From: Hydrococcus rivularis NIES-593
GTDB taxonomy: Bacteria > Cyanobacteriota > Cyanobacteriia > Cyanobacteriales > Microcystaceae
Direction of reading: 5' to 3'
Length of the DNA stretch: 64,000 nt
Assembly (NCBI RefSeq): GCF_001904635.1
Contig: NZ_MRCB01000016.1
Location: forward strand, 9,790-73,789
This document shows positions 1 through 9,195 of the stretch, in pieces. The number at the start of each line of letters is the position of its first letter. Positions within the stretch are counted from its first letter, which is position 1. A program made the translations under genes and the position numbers. The notes below the pieces were generated by a model. It was not told the DNA's origin. It worked only from the letters and a program-made list of their open reading frames with translations, and did not search any database.

Positions 1-66
1 ATTAGGGAGAGGGGTTGGGGGTGAGGGCAATCGACTATCTCTGTCATTAATGAATGAAAAATGGTG
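1..66 (-). repeat. Dispersed inverted-repeat element, copy 1 (partial)
   Basis: This is the reverse complement of the left half of the element at 26554-26672: the GGGAGAGGGG/TGAGGGC block followed by the ATGAATGAAAAATGGT end. It runs off the left edge of the window, so its other terminus cannot be seen. Confidence 0.7.
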
Positions 67-508
67 TTAGCTGACGGGCTAGGACTGAGAGATGTTCCCT
101 TAAATCAGTTATCAGTTATCAGTTATTGGCTGATTGGTCACTGAACACTGGTCACTGTTAAAAAGTTCGCCCCATAATTGGTTCCCCCGTTCCTGCTTTA
201 TCTTTCGAGCAACTTCTTTGCATGATGAAGTTAGGGATTAGGCTTACTTACTCGAACTTAGCAATCAAGGCTAACACAACTTATTCAAATTAGTAAAGAA
301 AGTTTGTGCGCGATCGCAACCAAAAGAAATAATTATTCCTTTTGGTAGAGATTAGAATTTGATATTTTTAGCATGTAGCGATCTTATTTGAGTGGTGAGA
401 AATTGTAGTGTGAGCATCTTACTCGCAACCAAACGAAATGGGGTTTAGGATTGCTATAGCTCCTTTGCAGGCAGTAGAAACGTCGCACGCAATATCTCAT
501 TGCCAACC
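1..508. other. Gene-less left edge, repeat-rich
   Basis: No convincing gene is visible here. Bases 1-66 are a reverse-oriented copy of the inverted-repeat element described at 26554-26672, cut by the window edge. Bases 105-125 carry TCAGTTA-type tandem repeats and 136-158 a TGGTCACTG direct repeat pair. Around 410-430 there is a short GAGCATCTTACTCGC-like imperfect palindrome, also seen in other gaps of this window. The rest is AT-rich spacer lying downstream of the leftward SLC13 gene. Confidence 0.6.
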
Positions 509-2299
509 TTACAAACCATAGAGCCAGACAATCAGTAATGGCGTAAGAATTGTCAGGATTAAATTGAGAGGCAATCCCACGCGAGTAAAATCTAAAAACT
601 TGTAACCGCCCGGTCCATAAACCATCGTATTTGTCTGATAGCCAATTGGGGTTAAATAACTATTAGAAGCAGCAAAAGTGACGGCAAACATAAAAGCCAG
701 TGGATTGAGACTGAGAGATTTTGCTACTTCAACTGCTATGGGAATCATTAATATAACCGCAGCATTATTTGAGAGAATTTCTGTCAAAAAAGAAGTAGCT
801 AAATAAAAAAAGGTTAAGATCCAAAATCCAGACAGATTTCCTCCAATAGATACCAAGCCATTCGCCAACCATTCAGTTGCGCCCGATTTGTCCATTGCCG
901 TTCCTAGAGGAATTAATCCTGCTAAGAGAAAAATAATATCCCAACGAACGGCACCATAAATTTCGCCTGGTTTGAGACAACCCGTAATAATCATCAATAC
1001 AACCCCAACTAAACTCGTCACCAAAATAGGTTGCCAATCCAAAGCAGCAACGATAACCACACCTAAAATAATTGCTAAAGCAATCCAGGCTTTGTTCTGT
1101 CTGAGACTTTCCACGTCTCTTTCTTCTAAAACTAGGAGTTCGCGCGTTGTTTGCAAACCAATAAAACTTTCCTTCGGTCCTTGTACCAATAATAAATCTC
1201 CAAACCGTAAAGGAACTTTTCCTAACCTTTCCCTGAGTAATTCTTCTCCTCGGCGAATAGCAAGAACTGTAGCATTATAACGCTGTCGAAAACGCAAATC
1301 TTTCAGCGTAGCTCCTATTAAACGAGAATTAGAGAGAATCAAAACTTCAGCAATTTTTTCTTCTCCCGTGTCGAGTTCGCTTTCTAGCGAACCATTGCCA
1401 AACTTAACATCGGCTAATATTTCAACGCCTCTTTCATCTCTAACTTTTAGTAACTCTTCTCGCCTGCCTCGTACTAATAAAATATCTCCAGCTGATAATT
1501 TTTTATCGGCTAAAGGTTGCGGAAAATGGTTGCCATTGTGAATGATTTCTAATACAGATAGATCGAATTTACGTTGAATTCCACTTTCTCTTAAAGTTTG
1601 TCCGATTAAACTAGAATTGGGCGGAATAGTAATCTCGCTAACATAATCTTGAAGCTTGTAATCTTCACTAAAACGACCGCTGCTAACAGGTTTGCGTGCG
1701 GGAAGCAGTCGAGGGGCTACTATAGACAGATAAACTAAACCAACTATAAAAGTAATCAGACCTAGAGCGGTAAACTGAAATAAGCTAAATTCTCCATATC
1801 CTAATTTTTTTGATACGCCGCTTGCCAGAATATTAGTAGAAGTTCCAATAACCGTAATCATTCCTCCTAAAACAGTGGCATAAGATAGGGGAATTAACAG
1901 CTTTGAGACAGAAATTTTTTGTTTTTTGCACCAATCTTCAACGATAGGAAGAAAGACAGCAACAACAGCCGTGTTATTAATAAATGCCGTGATCGATCCA
2001 ACAATCATTCCCAAAACAAAGATTTGCTGAGTCGGACTTTTTCCTCCCCATTTCACCAATAAATCGCGAACGATTTGAATAACCCCCGTGCGCGTAATTC
2101 CCGCGCTCAGGATAAACATTGCCATGACGGTAATGGTGGCAGAATTGCCAAAACCAGCGATGGCTTCATCTGGCGTAACCAATCCCAATAAAACTAAAAC
2201 GATCGCAACGATAAGAGCGGTAATATCAATCGGCAACCACTCAAAAACGAATGCAATTAAAGCTGCCGTGACAACACCTAGCGTGAGAATAATTTCCAT
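509..2299 (-). CDS. SLC13-family anion permease with RCK_C domains
   Basis: This is a predicted inner-membrane transporter of 596 residues. Residues about 5-200 and 395-596 are hydrophobic and hold two sets of membrane helices. The central soluble part (about 205-390) contains two TrkA-C/RCK_C-like repeats, each with the pattern of a polar strand followed by a GD(I/L)LLV(R/Q)G motif. This arrangement (half of the helices, two RCK_C, other half) is that of the divalent-anion:Na+ symporter family (SLC13/DASS), whose bacterial members carry sulfate or dicarboxylates, sometimes with regulation through the RCK_C domains. The substrate cannot be told from sequence. It is encoded alone, transcribed leftward, divergent from the DUF3172 gene. 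The ATG at 2299 has no strong ribosome binding site. Confidence 0.88.
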   Translation of the reverse strand: MEIILTLGVVTAALIAFVFEWLPIDITALIVAIVLVLLGLVTPDEAIAGFGNSATITVMAMFILSAGITRTGVIQIVRDLLVKWGGKSPTQQIFVLGMIVGSITAFINNTAVVAVFLPIVEDWCKKQKISVSKLLIPLSYATVLGGMITVIGTSTNILASGVSKKLGYGEFSLFQFTALGLITFIVGLVYLSIVAPRLLPARKPVSSGRFSEDYKLQDYVSEITIPPNSSLIGQTLRESGIQRKFDLSVLEIIHNGNHFPQPLADKKLSAGDILLVRGRREELLKVRDERGVEILADVKFGNGSLESELDTGEEKIAEVLILSNSRLIGATLKDLRFRQRYNATVLAIRRGEELLRERLGKVPLRFGDLLLVQGPKESFIGLQTTRELLVLEERDVESLRQNKAWIALAIILGVVIVAALDWQPILVTSLVGVVLMIITGCLKPGEIYGAVRWDIIFLLAGLIPLGTAMDKSGATEWLANGLVSIGGNLSGFWILTFFYLATSFLTEILSNNAAVILMIPIAVEVAKSLSLNPLAFMFAVTFAASNSYLTPIGYQTNTMVYGPGGYKFLDFTRVGLPLNLILTILTPLLIVWLYGL

Positions 2300-2464
2300 A
2301 TGGTTTCAAAAAAAATCTTAATTCAATTGTTTTCAGAATTAAATTAACTTTAAGCTGCAATCGTATCACATTTACAGGTTACTGAAAAGAGATTGCGTTT
2401 AACTCCTAATTCCGAACGGTTTGGCTTGCTAGGATAGAAATGTTATCGATTCCCAAAAATATCT

Positions 2465-3028
2465 ATGGCACGTAGACCTCGCTATTCTCCTCCGCGTTCT
2501 ACCTCTTCTCGATATCCAGCTTCGGAACCATCGGAATCGGGTGGATTATTTAAAAGGCTCAACTACGCTTTAGTAGCCCTCTTAGGCGGGATTTTTGTTT
2601 TGGGAATCGGCGTTGGCATCGGGTTAAGTTCGACGACAACGGTTAATCCTGAAAACGTTGCCTCTCGCGATTTTATCGATCGCAGTGCCCCCAATCCCGA
2701 ACTGTGCGTTCAATACGGGGCTAGTGCAATGGTTACAGATATGCGCGTTTTCGTCACTTTAAGCCCATTCAGCGTCTACGTAACCCAACCAACCATGCAG
2801 CCGGGATGCGTTTTACGCCGCAATAACTGGGCTATTTTAGAGCAACGAAAATTAGTTAATTCCCAACAAGTTAACGAATGCAAAAACCGAATGAATACTT
2901 TTGGTTTTACAGGAGTCCTGGAAAGCAAACCCAGAATTGATTGTATCTATCAAAACGATTCGGCAGGAAATCTCTTTCTCAATCAACCGGGTGCAGGGGG
3001 TTCGCCGTCTGAAACCGAGAATTTTTAA
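2465..3028 (+). CDS. DUF3172 family protein
   Basis: This 187-residue protein has a basic, Ser/Pro/Tyr-rich N-terminus (1-33), one membrane helix (about 35-55, Gly/Leu/Val-rich) and then a soluble domain of about 125 residues. The soluble domain contains cysteines at about 81, 118, 138 and 159. The pattern matches the cyanobacterial DUF3172 family, which has no known function. By topology the C-terminal domain is probably on the lumenal or periplasmic side, and the paired cysteines could form disulfides; both points are inference. It is followed by a strong hairpin terminator at 3045-3094. Confidence 0.75.
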   Translation: MARRPRYSPPRSTSSRYPASEPSESGGLFKRLNYALVALLGGIFVLGIGVGIGLSSTTTVNPENVASRDFIDRSAPNPELCVQYGASAMVTDMRVFVTLSPFSVYVTQPTMQPGCVLRRNNWAILEQRKLVNSQQVNECKNRMNTFGFTGVLESKPRIDCIYQNDSAGNLFLNQPGAGGSPSETENF

Positions 3029-3044
3029 GATAAGATAACACCGG

Positions 3045-3094
3045 AGCGATCGCGCCCAGAAATTCCTCAAAGTTCTAGGGGCGATCGCTTTTTA
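3045..3094 (+). terminator. Hairpin terminator containing HIP1 sites
   Basis: AGCGATCGC at 3045-3053 pairs with GCGATCGCT at 3081-3089, extended by flanking C and G bases. A T run follows at 3089-3093. It sits 16 bases after the DUF3172 stop codon. HIP1 palindromes form both arms of the stem. Confidence 0.7.
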
Positions 3095-3221
3095 TTGCAC
3101 AATTCAACGGTCTCTTGAGGTTGTATAACCGTTGCTATGCTCTAGTTTCAGCGAAATATGGTTGCTAGCGAATAGAAAAGCTAAACTAGCGATCGTTCGA
3201 TTTTTTAGCAGAAATATCTAG

Positions 3222-4325
3222 ATGCTCGACAAAAATACTCTCTTTTTTGTTTTGTTAGTCTTTATTCCTATCTCGATTGCCGCTCATTTTCTAGAGTGGG
3301 GAGAAACGCTGGTTTTTATTACCGCAGCATTAGCGATCGTTCCTTTAGCTGCTTTTATGGGAACGGCAACCGAAGAAATTGCCGTTGTTTTAGGTCCCAA
3401 TTTAGGAGGACTCCTAAACGCTACGTTTGGCAATGCAACCGAACTAATTTTGGCGTTTATCGCCCTCAAAGAAGGATTGCTCGATGTCGTCAAAGCTACT
3501 ATTGCAGGCTCGATTATCGGTAATTTGCTTCTAGTCATGGGGTTTGCCATGCTGTTGGGAGGATTGCGTTTCAAAGAGCAGACTTTTCAACCGATAGCTG
3601 CCCGAATGAATGCTTCTTCAATGAATTTGGCAGTTATTGCCATTCTTTTACCAACTGCGGTGGAATACACTTCTAGCGGCATTGGCGAAAAGATTCTGCA
3701 ACAGCTATCTGTAGCCGTAGCAGTGGTGTTAATTGCCGTCTACGGGCTAACTCTATTGTTTTCTATGAAAACTCACTCCTATCTCTACGATGTAGGAGTG
3801 GCAGAATTAGAACCAGAATCGGCAAAGGAAACTCCCGAAACGATTGAAGAATTAAGATCGGGCATTAATATCTGGTTTTGGATCGGCGTTTTGCTAGCCG
3901 TTACGATCGGCGTGGCGGTGGAGTCAGAATTGTTAGTAGAGTCCCTCGAAGTCGCTACCTCCGAATTGGGGCTGACGGAACTGTTTACAGGAGTGATCTT
4001 TCTCCCGATTATCGGCAATGCTGCCGAACATGCAACAGCAGTCACCGTTGCCATGAAAGATAAAATGGATCTTTCGATGTCAGTGGCAGTCGGTTCTAGC
4101 TTGCAGATTGCCTTATTCGTTGCTCCCGTGCTAGTGATTGCAGGTTGGGCGATCGGTCAACCAATGGATTTAGACTTTAATCCCTTTGAATTGGTTGCGG
4201 TAGCGGTAGCTGTCTTGACGGCTAACTCGATTAGTTCTGATGGTACGTCGAATTGGCTGGAAGGAACGCTATTATTGGCAACCTATACCGTTTTGGGACT
4301 GGCTTTTTACTTTCATCCAGTTTAG
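3222..4325 (+). CDS. cax: Calcium/proton exchanger
   Basis: This is a 367-residue integral membrane antiporter of the Ca2+/cation exchanger superfamily (CAX branch), expected to extrude Ca2+ in exchange for H+. About 11 hydrophobic segments are visible. The two inverted alpha-repeats that form the ion site are clear: GNATEL at 70-75 in the first half and GNAAEH at 265-270 in the second, each with the conserved acidic residue. An acidic loop lies between the halves (about 195-212, Glu-rich). Length and motif spacing are normal for bacterial CAX. Transcribed alone; it converges on the large membrane gene at 4424-6946 with a hairpin repeat between them. Confidence 0.93.
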   Translation: MLDKNTLFFVLLVFIPISIAAHFLEWGETLVFITAALAIVPLAAFMGTATEEIAVVLGPNLGGLLNATFGNATELILAFIALKEGLLDVVKATIAGSIIGNLLLVMGFAMLLGGLRFKEQTFQPIAARMNASSMNLAVIAILLPTAVEYTSSGIGEKILQQLSVAVAVVLIAVYGLTLLFSMKTHSYLYDVGVAELEPESAKETPETIEELRSGINIWFWIGVLLAVTIGVAVESELLVESLEVATSELGLTELFTGVIFLPIIGNAAEHATAVTVAMKDKMDLSMSVAVGSSLQIALFVAPVLVIAGWAIGQPMDLDFNPFELVAVAVAVLTANSISSDGTSNWLEGTLLLATYTVLGLAFYFHPV

Positions 4326-4344
4326 AGATTATGGCAAATCCGTT

Positions 4345-4426
4345 TAAGTGGTGCGAGCGGGACGCTCGCGACTCCTGTTGGTCGCACTATCGGTTTATTG
4401 TGGTCATTGATCCGGATTTGATATTA
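4345..4426 (+). repeat. Hairpin-forming dispersed repeat, family 2, copy 1
   Basis: GTGCGA near 4351 pairs with TCGCAC at 4382-4387, with an inner GCGAGCG/CGCTCGC hairpin. A tail of TTATTGTGGTC followed by GGATTTGATATTA comes after it. A second copy is at 11614-11704. The last three bases (TTA, 4424-4426) are the stop codon of the leftward gene at 4424-6946. Lying between convergent genes, it may also act as a bidirectional terminator. Confidence 0.75.
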
Positions 4427-6946
4427 CGGCAAAAGTTCTTTGATTACAGCATCCTGCCAGGGCTGCAAGGCTAAGTCTAGCTCTGGCATGTAAACTGGCG
4501 AGGGCAGCAGTTCGGCAAACCAAGTAGTCATGGCAATGTTATCGGCAACTATCCAGAAGTCAGTCGGAATAGAGCCATCGATATGCCGACTCAAGACTCC
4601 AAACCCCAACCGCTGGCGACGATATTGCCAGACTGGAGCATTCTGTTTGACCCATCGGTCAAAATTATCAGAACGTTCCATACTCGCTAGCAAGTCTCGT
4701 TCCATCTCGGCAGGCAATTCGGTTTTGGTAGCAAGAATCCATGCTTGTCGGAGTAAATTGGCTCTTTGAGAAGGATTTTCCCAAGCTTGAATAAGCATCA
4801 TTTCTGGAGAGGAAGGGGGTTGGGAGAGACTTGGTTGGGGAGATTTTCCCTCGGCAAGCGCCAGGATTGTTTGACTGAGGGGCGTTTTATATGCCTCCCA
4901 GTCGGCGCGAGCAGCTTTTAAATTTCCTTGCCACCAGTACAACCCGCCGCGACTGCGATGTAAGTAAGCGTTCATTTCTCCCGATTGAGCATATTGTTGC
5001 AACAACTCCTGGTAGCGGGTTGCCATACGATCGAGAACTTGAGAATAGATAGGTTGCAATCCTTGCGATCGCCAAACGGGACTGGTAATAAATAACGGAT
5101 CGCGCAGTCCTTCTAGAGAAAAGGCTTCTATTGCTAAATCCGCTTTTCTTTGCCCCAATAGACTCAATCCCAATCCAAACATCACGCCGCGTTTGGCACG
5201 AACCAGTCGTGCGGCACGGGCAAATGCTTGACTGGCAGCTTTCGGATCGCTTTGCAGCAACAACCAGCCGAGATTGCTATAGCCAAATTCTTGGTAGGGC
5301 GAGATCGTATTTCCTTTTTGCAGCCAAGCGATGCTCTCATTTAATAACTGTTGTCGTTGCCGAGGATCTTTGGTTTGCAAGGCGAGATCGCCGAGATTCC
5401 AACCTAACTGATAGGGGTAATAGGGTTCCCAAGGCGCGAGTTGATGTGCCCTAGTTAAGCGATCGACAAATATCTCGACTTTCTCCTGACCGAGTGCCAG
5501 AAACCCCTGGCTAGACAGTTGCCAGGCACGATGAATTGGAATTAGCCAAATAAGGGCGACTATGAGAATGCCCAATCCAGCGTAAAATGGGAGGTTAAAT
5601 TTTGACTTCTGTGGAGATTTGAGATATCGAGTCTCTAAATCTGACTTCTGACTTTTCAATATCGAGGCAATGCAAGCTAGATAAATGACGATCGCGCCGC
5701 TAATGGCAACGTTATCTAATTGGTAATCCGTTAGACTAATTATTCCATAAGCGAGTAATCCGCCATAGAGACTCCACAGGAGAATGCGATCGCCGTGCGC
5801 TATAGGAGTCTGACGCAACTGATGCCTGACTAGCCAATAAACGAGCAACGCGATCGCGCCCAATACGGGAATAATGCCCCAGATGCCCAACTCCGCCCAG
5901 AGGTGAACCGGGGTACTATGCAACTGATAAGCCAACTCCGACTCTCGTCCCGCCCAGATGGGACGGTATTTTTGATAGGCAAAAGGAACGCCGCCTATCC
6001 CGATTCCCGCCCAAGGGCGATCGCTGCCCATCTGCCAGCCCAGCGCAGCGTTAATCAGGCGATAGGCAAGTTCTCCTCCGTCCGTGTTTTGGAGGATTGC
6101 CACGATTAAGGTGCGAAGGCGATTGTTGGCAAAGACAAGCAATAGCAGCAGGGCAATCGTTGCCATTCCCCCTATCGCCAGCCCAAGTTTGGGAATTCGA
6201 CTGCCGAATAATAAAACCCCTAAACCAAACAAACAGAGAGCAAATAATCCCAACCATCCGCCCCTAGAACTGGTACTGTAGAGGTCTAATAAACCCAAAC
6301 CAAGGGCTATCAGCCACAAATAGCGCCGCCATCCTACACGAAGAATGCTCAACCCTGCGAACAAGGGTAAGATTAGCATCAAATAGCCAGCCACATAGTT
6401 TTGGTGTCCCAGGGGTGCCCAGTTGCGTAACTCCAGAACCGAAAAATCAAACGGCAAATTAACGCCATATTGCTTAAGCGACTCTAGACGCGCTAATTCC
6501 GGCATTAAAGTTTGCGTCGTCCAAAGGCTAAGGCTGATAATGACAAAGAACAAACCCACATACCCTAGCGTCGCTAGGACGCGATCGCGGCGATCGGAAT
6601 TATCTAAATAATTATTTAAAGCGTATAAAGCTGCTAGAAAACATAACGCCCACCACCCATACCAACGCGCTTGGTTCGGAAATTGGGCGAAAATGCTAGA
6701 AACTAGCAAGCCAATCATGCCCAACCCGATGCACCAATCTAAGCCATTGCCCAGCGATCGTACTCGCCCCCAGTGCCAAAGTTGCCACAGCAACCAAAGT
6801 ACCGGACACAGCAATCCGATCTGCCAGATAGCCACCCACGACCACTTGACCGTTAGGCTGTGACTGTCTGGCAATAAGGTAAAAAGTCCATAGAAGCAAG
6901 CTGTTAGTAAGGCTAACAACCGTCCCTCAGCTCTAGATTCTGACAT
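4424..6946 (-). CDS. O-antigen ligase/polymerase-like membrane protein with TPR region
   Basis: This is an 840-residue protein. Residues about 10-450 hold roughly 12 membrane helices with a large external loop (about 290-345, containing the GSDRPWAGIGIGG stretch and nearby His/Trp residues) typical of the Wzy/WaaL O-antigen ligase superfamily. Residues about 465-840 are soluble with TPR-like helical pairs rich in Ala/Leu/Gln/Trp. The cyanobacterial relative IctB was first proposed as a bicarbonate transporter but belongs to this fold. The best-supported role is polymerisation or ligation of an envelope polysaccharide, but that is by family only. It is transcribed alone. Its stop codon lies inside the repeat at 4345-4426, so the original C-terminus may have been altered. 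Confidence 0.8.
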   Translation of the reverse strand: MSESRAEGRLLALLTACFYGLFTLLPDSHSLTVKWSWVAIWQIGLLCPVLWLLWQLWHWGRVRSLGNGLDWCIGLGMIGLLVSSIFAQFPNQARWYGWWALCFLAALYALNNYLDNSDRRDRVLATLGYVGLFFVIISLSLWTTQTLMPELARLESLKQYGVNLPFDFSVLELRNWAPLGHQNYVAGYLMLILPLFAGLSILRVGWRRYLWLIALGLGLLDLYSTSSRGGWLGLFALCLFGLGVLLFGSRIPKLGLAIGGMATIALLLLLVFANNRLRTLIVAILQNTDGGELAYRLINAALGWQMGSDRPWAGIGIGGVPFAYQKYRPIWAGRESELAYQLHSTPVHLWAELGIWGIIPVLGAIALLVYWLVRHQLRQTPIAHGDRILLWSLYGGLLAYGIISLTDYQLDNVAISGAIVIYLACIASILKSQKSDLETRYLKSPQKSKFNLPFYAGLGILIVALIWLIPIHRAWQLSSQGFLALGQEKVEIFVDRLTRAHQLAPWEPYYPYQLGWNLGDLALQTKDPRQRQQLLNESIAWLQKGNTISPYQEFGYSNLGWLLLQSDPKAASQAFARAARLVRAKRGVMFGLGLSLLGQRKADLAIEAFSLEGLRDPLFITSPVWRSQGLQPIYSQVLDRMATRYQELLQQYAQSGEMNAYLHRSRGGLYWWQGNLKAARADWEAYKTPLSQTILALAEGKSPQPSLSQPPSSPEMMLIQAWENPSQRANLLRQAWILATKTELPAEMERDLLASMERSDNFDRWVKQNAPVWQYRRQRLGFGVLSRHIDGSIPTDFWIVADNIAMTTWFAELLPSPVYMPELDLALQPWQDAVIKELLP

Positions 6947-7218
6947 ACTGCTCTGCCTAAATCAAAAATCTATTTTTACTATTTTGCTAAGTTTTGGCTA
7001 CGATACGCGCGATTCTTTGTAACTAAAGCGCAAAGCCAGAAAAAATTTAAATTACTTAATATTAAGATTACTGTTTTCTGATATTATTTGGCTAAATTTA
7101 TCCAAAAACTTTTCTAGCTTTTGGGATTATTTGCCAAATCATTTAGATTAAATTGAGAGGAAATCGATCTAAAAATCTCTTAACTACTTGTGTAAAATCC
7201 TCGATGGAGATATGAAAG

Positions 7219-7521
7219 TTGCATACCCAAAGAATATTTGAACGATCGATACCTTGGAAAGAGCCATCGAATTATCTCTTTTTTGGAAAAAATAACAACA
7301 CAAGATGGCGCAAACTGTTATTTGCCGTTCGAGATCGCAAAACAACTATCGTAATTCGCAACTACTGCATTGTCCTGGGATGTGTGACGCTTTTATGTTT
7401 GGGGTTAGCAGAAGTTTACAATCATCCTTCTAGAGTCGCCCAACAAGATCGGTTAAATAACTACGGTTACTTCATCGGTGCTGGTTTAGTCGATTATGCG
7501 AACAGGGCTATTTATCGATAA
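7219..7521 (+). CDS. Possible small membrane protein (uncertain)
   Basis: This is an open frame of 100 codons that would begin at TTG; no in-frame ATG exists and an in-frame stop (7213-7215) lies just before it. The predicted product is basic at the N-terminus (Arg/Lys-rich to about residue 45), has one hydrophobic segment (about 48-64) and then a short polar tail with Tyr/Asn. I do not recognise a family. It lies upstream of the ABC exporter ATPase on the same strand with 76 bases between. It may be a real small membrane protein or a chance frame; the weak start argues for caution. Confidence 0.3.
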   Translation: MHTQRIFERSIPWKEPSNYLFFGKNNNTRWRKLLFAVRDRKTTIVIRNYCIVLGCVTLLCLGLAEVYNHPSRVAQQDRLNNYGYFIGAGLVDYANRAIYR

Positions 7522-7597
7522 ATGAGTCGCTAGTCGAAGTCAATTGGCGATCGCTTCGATAGAATCGTAGATAAGCTGCTCTAAAACTGATGAAATC

Positions 7598-8359
7598 ATG
7601 GGCAATCGCAGCAATGAGCCATCGATCGCAAAACCTTGCGCGATCGCCACTTCCCAGTCTCCCATCTTCCAAATGCGCGATGTTAGCAAGACCTATCAAA
7701 TGGGAGAAGTGAAAGTTCAGGCACTTAAATCGGTCACTCTCGACCTTTATGAAGGAGAATTTGTCGTCTTACTCGGTCCTTCTGGAAGTGGAAAATCAAC
7801 TCTGTTAAATATTCTCGGAGGACTCGACATCCCTTCCGGGGGACAAGTAAAATTTCGCGACTGGGATCTCACCAAGGCAGACGATCGCGCCCTCACCCAC
7901 TACCGCCGAGAATATGTGGGCTTTGTTTTCCAATTCTACAATTTAATTCCCAGTCTAACTGCATTAGAAAACGTCGCCCTCGTCACCGAAATTGCGACTC
8001 GTCCGATGCGCCCTAGAGAGGCGCTAGGATTAGTGGGACTCGACGAAAGGCTAAATCACTTTCCCGCCCAACTATCGGGGGGAGAACAGCAAAGAGTTGC
8101 GATCGCTCGTGCCATTGCCAAACGCCCGCAAGTCTTATTGTGTGACGAACCAACGGGCGCATTAGACTTTCAGACAGGAAAGTTAGTCTTGGAAGTGTTA
8201 GAGAAAGTCAATCGGGACTTGGGAACGACGACTGCGGTAATTACTCATAATGCCGGGATTGCAGCGATGGCAGATCGGGTGATTACTATGCGTAGCGGTG
8301 AAATAATTAAAATACAGCGCAACGAGACCAAGAAAGCGCCTGCCCAGTTGGAGTGGTAA
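7598..8359 (+). CDS. ABC transporter ATP-binding protein (MacB/LolD/DevA type)
   Basis: This is the 253-residue cytoplasmic ATPase of an exporter-type ABC system. The Walker A sequence GPSGSGKST is followed by the Q-loop (FVFQFYNL), the signature [14 protein letters not shown], Walker B ([12 protein letters not shown]) and the switch His (VITHN). The CDEPTGALD form and the [16 protein letters not shown] stretch are characteristic of the MacB/LolD/DevA subfamily, which pairs with FtsX-fold permeases rather than importers. The first 25 residues are a non-conserved extension. Its likely partners are the permease at 9196 and the HlyD adaptor at 11813, although the Uma2 gene now lies between. The TAA stop coincides with the first bases of the repeat at 8357-8532. 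Confidence 0.92.
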   Translation: MGNRSNEPSIAKPCAIATSQSPIFQMRDVSKTYQMGEVKVQALKSVTLDLYEGEFVVLLGPSGSGKSTLLNILGGLDIPSGGQVKFRDWDLTKADDRALTHYRREYVGFVFQFYNLIPSLTALENVALVTEIATRPMRPREALGLVGLDERLNHFPAQLSGGEQQRVAIARAIAKRPQVLLCDEPTGALDFQTGKLVLEVLEKVNRDLGTTTAVITHNAGIAAMADRVITMRSGEIIKIQRNETKKAPAQLEW

Positions 8360-8532
8360 TACCATTTTCATTCATTAATAACAGAGATAGTCGATCGCCC
8401 TCACTCCAACTCTTCTCCCAGAGCGGTAGAGGAGCCTTCCACTTAAGACTTTAGACTTCTGCCTGAAGTCCCTTAGCCCCTTGTGAGAGAAGGGATTTAG
8501 GGATGAGGAGACAAAGATTTGTCAGTCAATTA
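8357..8532 (+). repeat. Dispersed inverted-repeat element, copy 2 (variant right half)
   Basis: It begins TAATACCATTTTCATTCATT, the same left end as the copy at 26554. Its right half differs and is shared with the copy at 49892-50022 (GAAGTCCCTT, then GAAGGGATTTAGGGATGAG, AAAGATTTGTCAGTCAA). The first TAA is also the stop codon of the ABC ATPase gene. Confidence 0.75.
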
Positions 8533-8560
8533 GCAGCAGCTCTATTGTCAATTGTTCTGG

Positions 8561-9103
8561 TTAAGTCAAGAGCCTTTCTACTGTTACTTTAATATCTGGA
8601 AAAGCGATCGGTGAAAGGTTTCCTTGACTCAATTCTTGTTTGAGCGAATAGTCACCTTCTTGTGGTTCTCGAAATACAGTAATTTTTCTACTTTGTAAGT
8701 CCAAAACCCAATATTCTTGAATCTCAGCAGCAGCATAGATTGATTTCTTAAGTTCCAAGTCTTTTTTCAGGCTAGTCTGAGCTACCTCAACGAGAAAAAA
8801 AATATCTTCTGGATTAGGATGGCGAGCGTCGTATCTCGATTCTGGCGGTCTAACAATGGCGATATCTGGTTCGGGTTCCGAATCGGACAAAGTTATCGGT
8901 CCATTAAAGCGAACTTCGGCTCTACCGGCTAGCAATTCCTCCAGATATCTTGCTCCTCGTTTTGCCGTATTGTAATGAAGGGGCGTTTCTGGACTCACTT
9001 CAATAATCTCACCAGCTAGTAACTCCAGGCGGCGATCGCGTAAAATCCCTGCCTCAATCATTCGATGGTAATCTTCGACCGACCATTTAGCTAGGATTTT
9101 CAT
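8561..9103 (-). CDS. Uma2 family endonuclease-fold protein
   Basis: This is a 180-residue protein of the Uma2 (DUF820) family, which is greatly expanded in cyanobacteria and has a PD-(D/E)XK restriction-endonuclease fold. The N-terminal element with WSVEDYHRMIEAGIL and RRLELLAGEII is the family hallmark. The catalytic-type residues can be followed as PEPDIAIV, then FLVEVAQTSL with the conserved Glu, then a Lys-rich helix (LKKDLELKKSIYAAA) and the EYWVLDL strand. The true biological role of the family is unproven. It is encoded opposite to, and inserted between, the ABC ATPase and ABC permease genes, next to a repeat element, which suggests later acquisition at this site. Confidence 0.9.
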   Translation of the reverse strand: MKILAKWSVEDYHRMIEAGILRDRRLELLAGEIIEVSPETPLHYNTAKRGARYLEELLAGRAEVRFNGPITLSDSEPEPDIAIVRPPESRYDARHPNPEDIFFLVEVAQTSLKKDLELKKSIYAAAEIQEYWVLDLQSRKITVFREPQEGDYSLKQELSQGNLSPIAFPDIKVTVERLLT

Positions 9104-9195
9104 AGTAGTTTGCCAACTTTGCGGCGATTTACTAGCAATCGATCTAATTCTAACTTTTAAAATTCAAGAGAAAAAATCGAAATGATTTCTTGGTC

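Noticed and set aside
103-160. CRISPR-like array from the TCAGTTATCAG repeats
   Set aside because: The repeats are 7-10 bases, contiguous and without spacers of regular length, and no cas gene is present; the same motif is scattered at 26400, 26768 and 56754.
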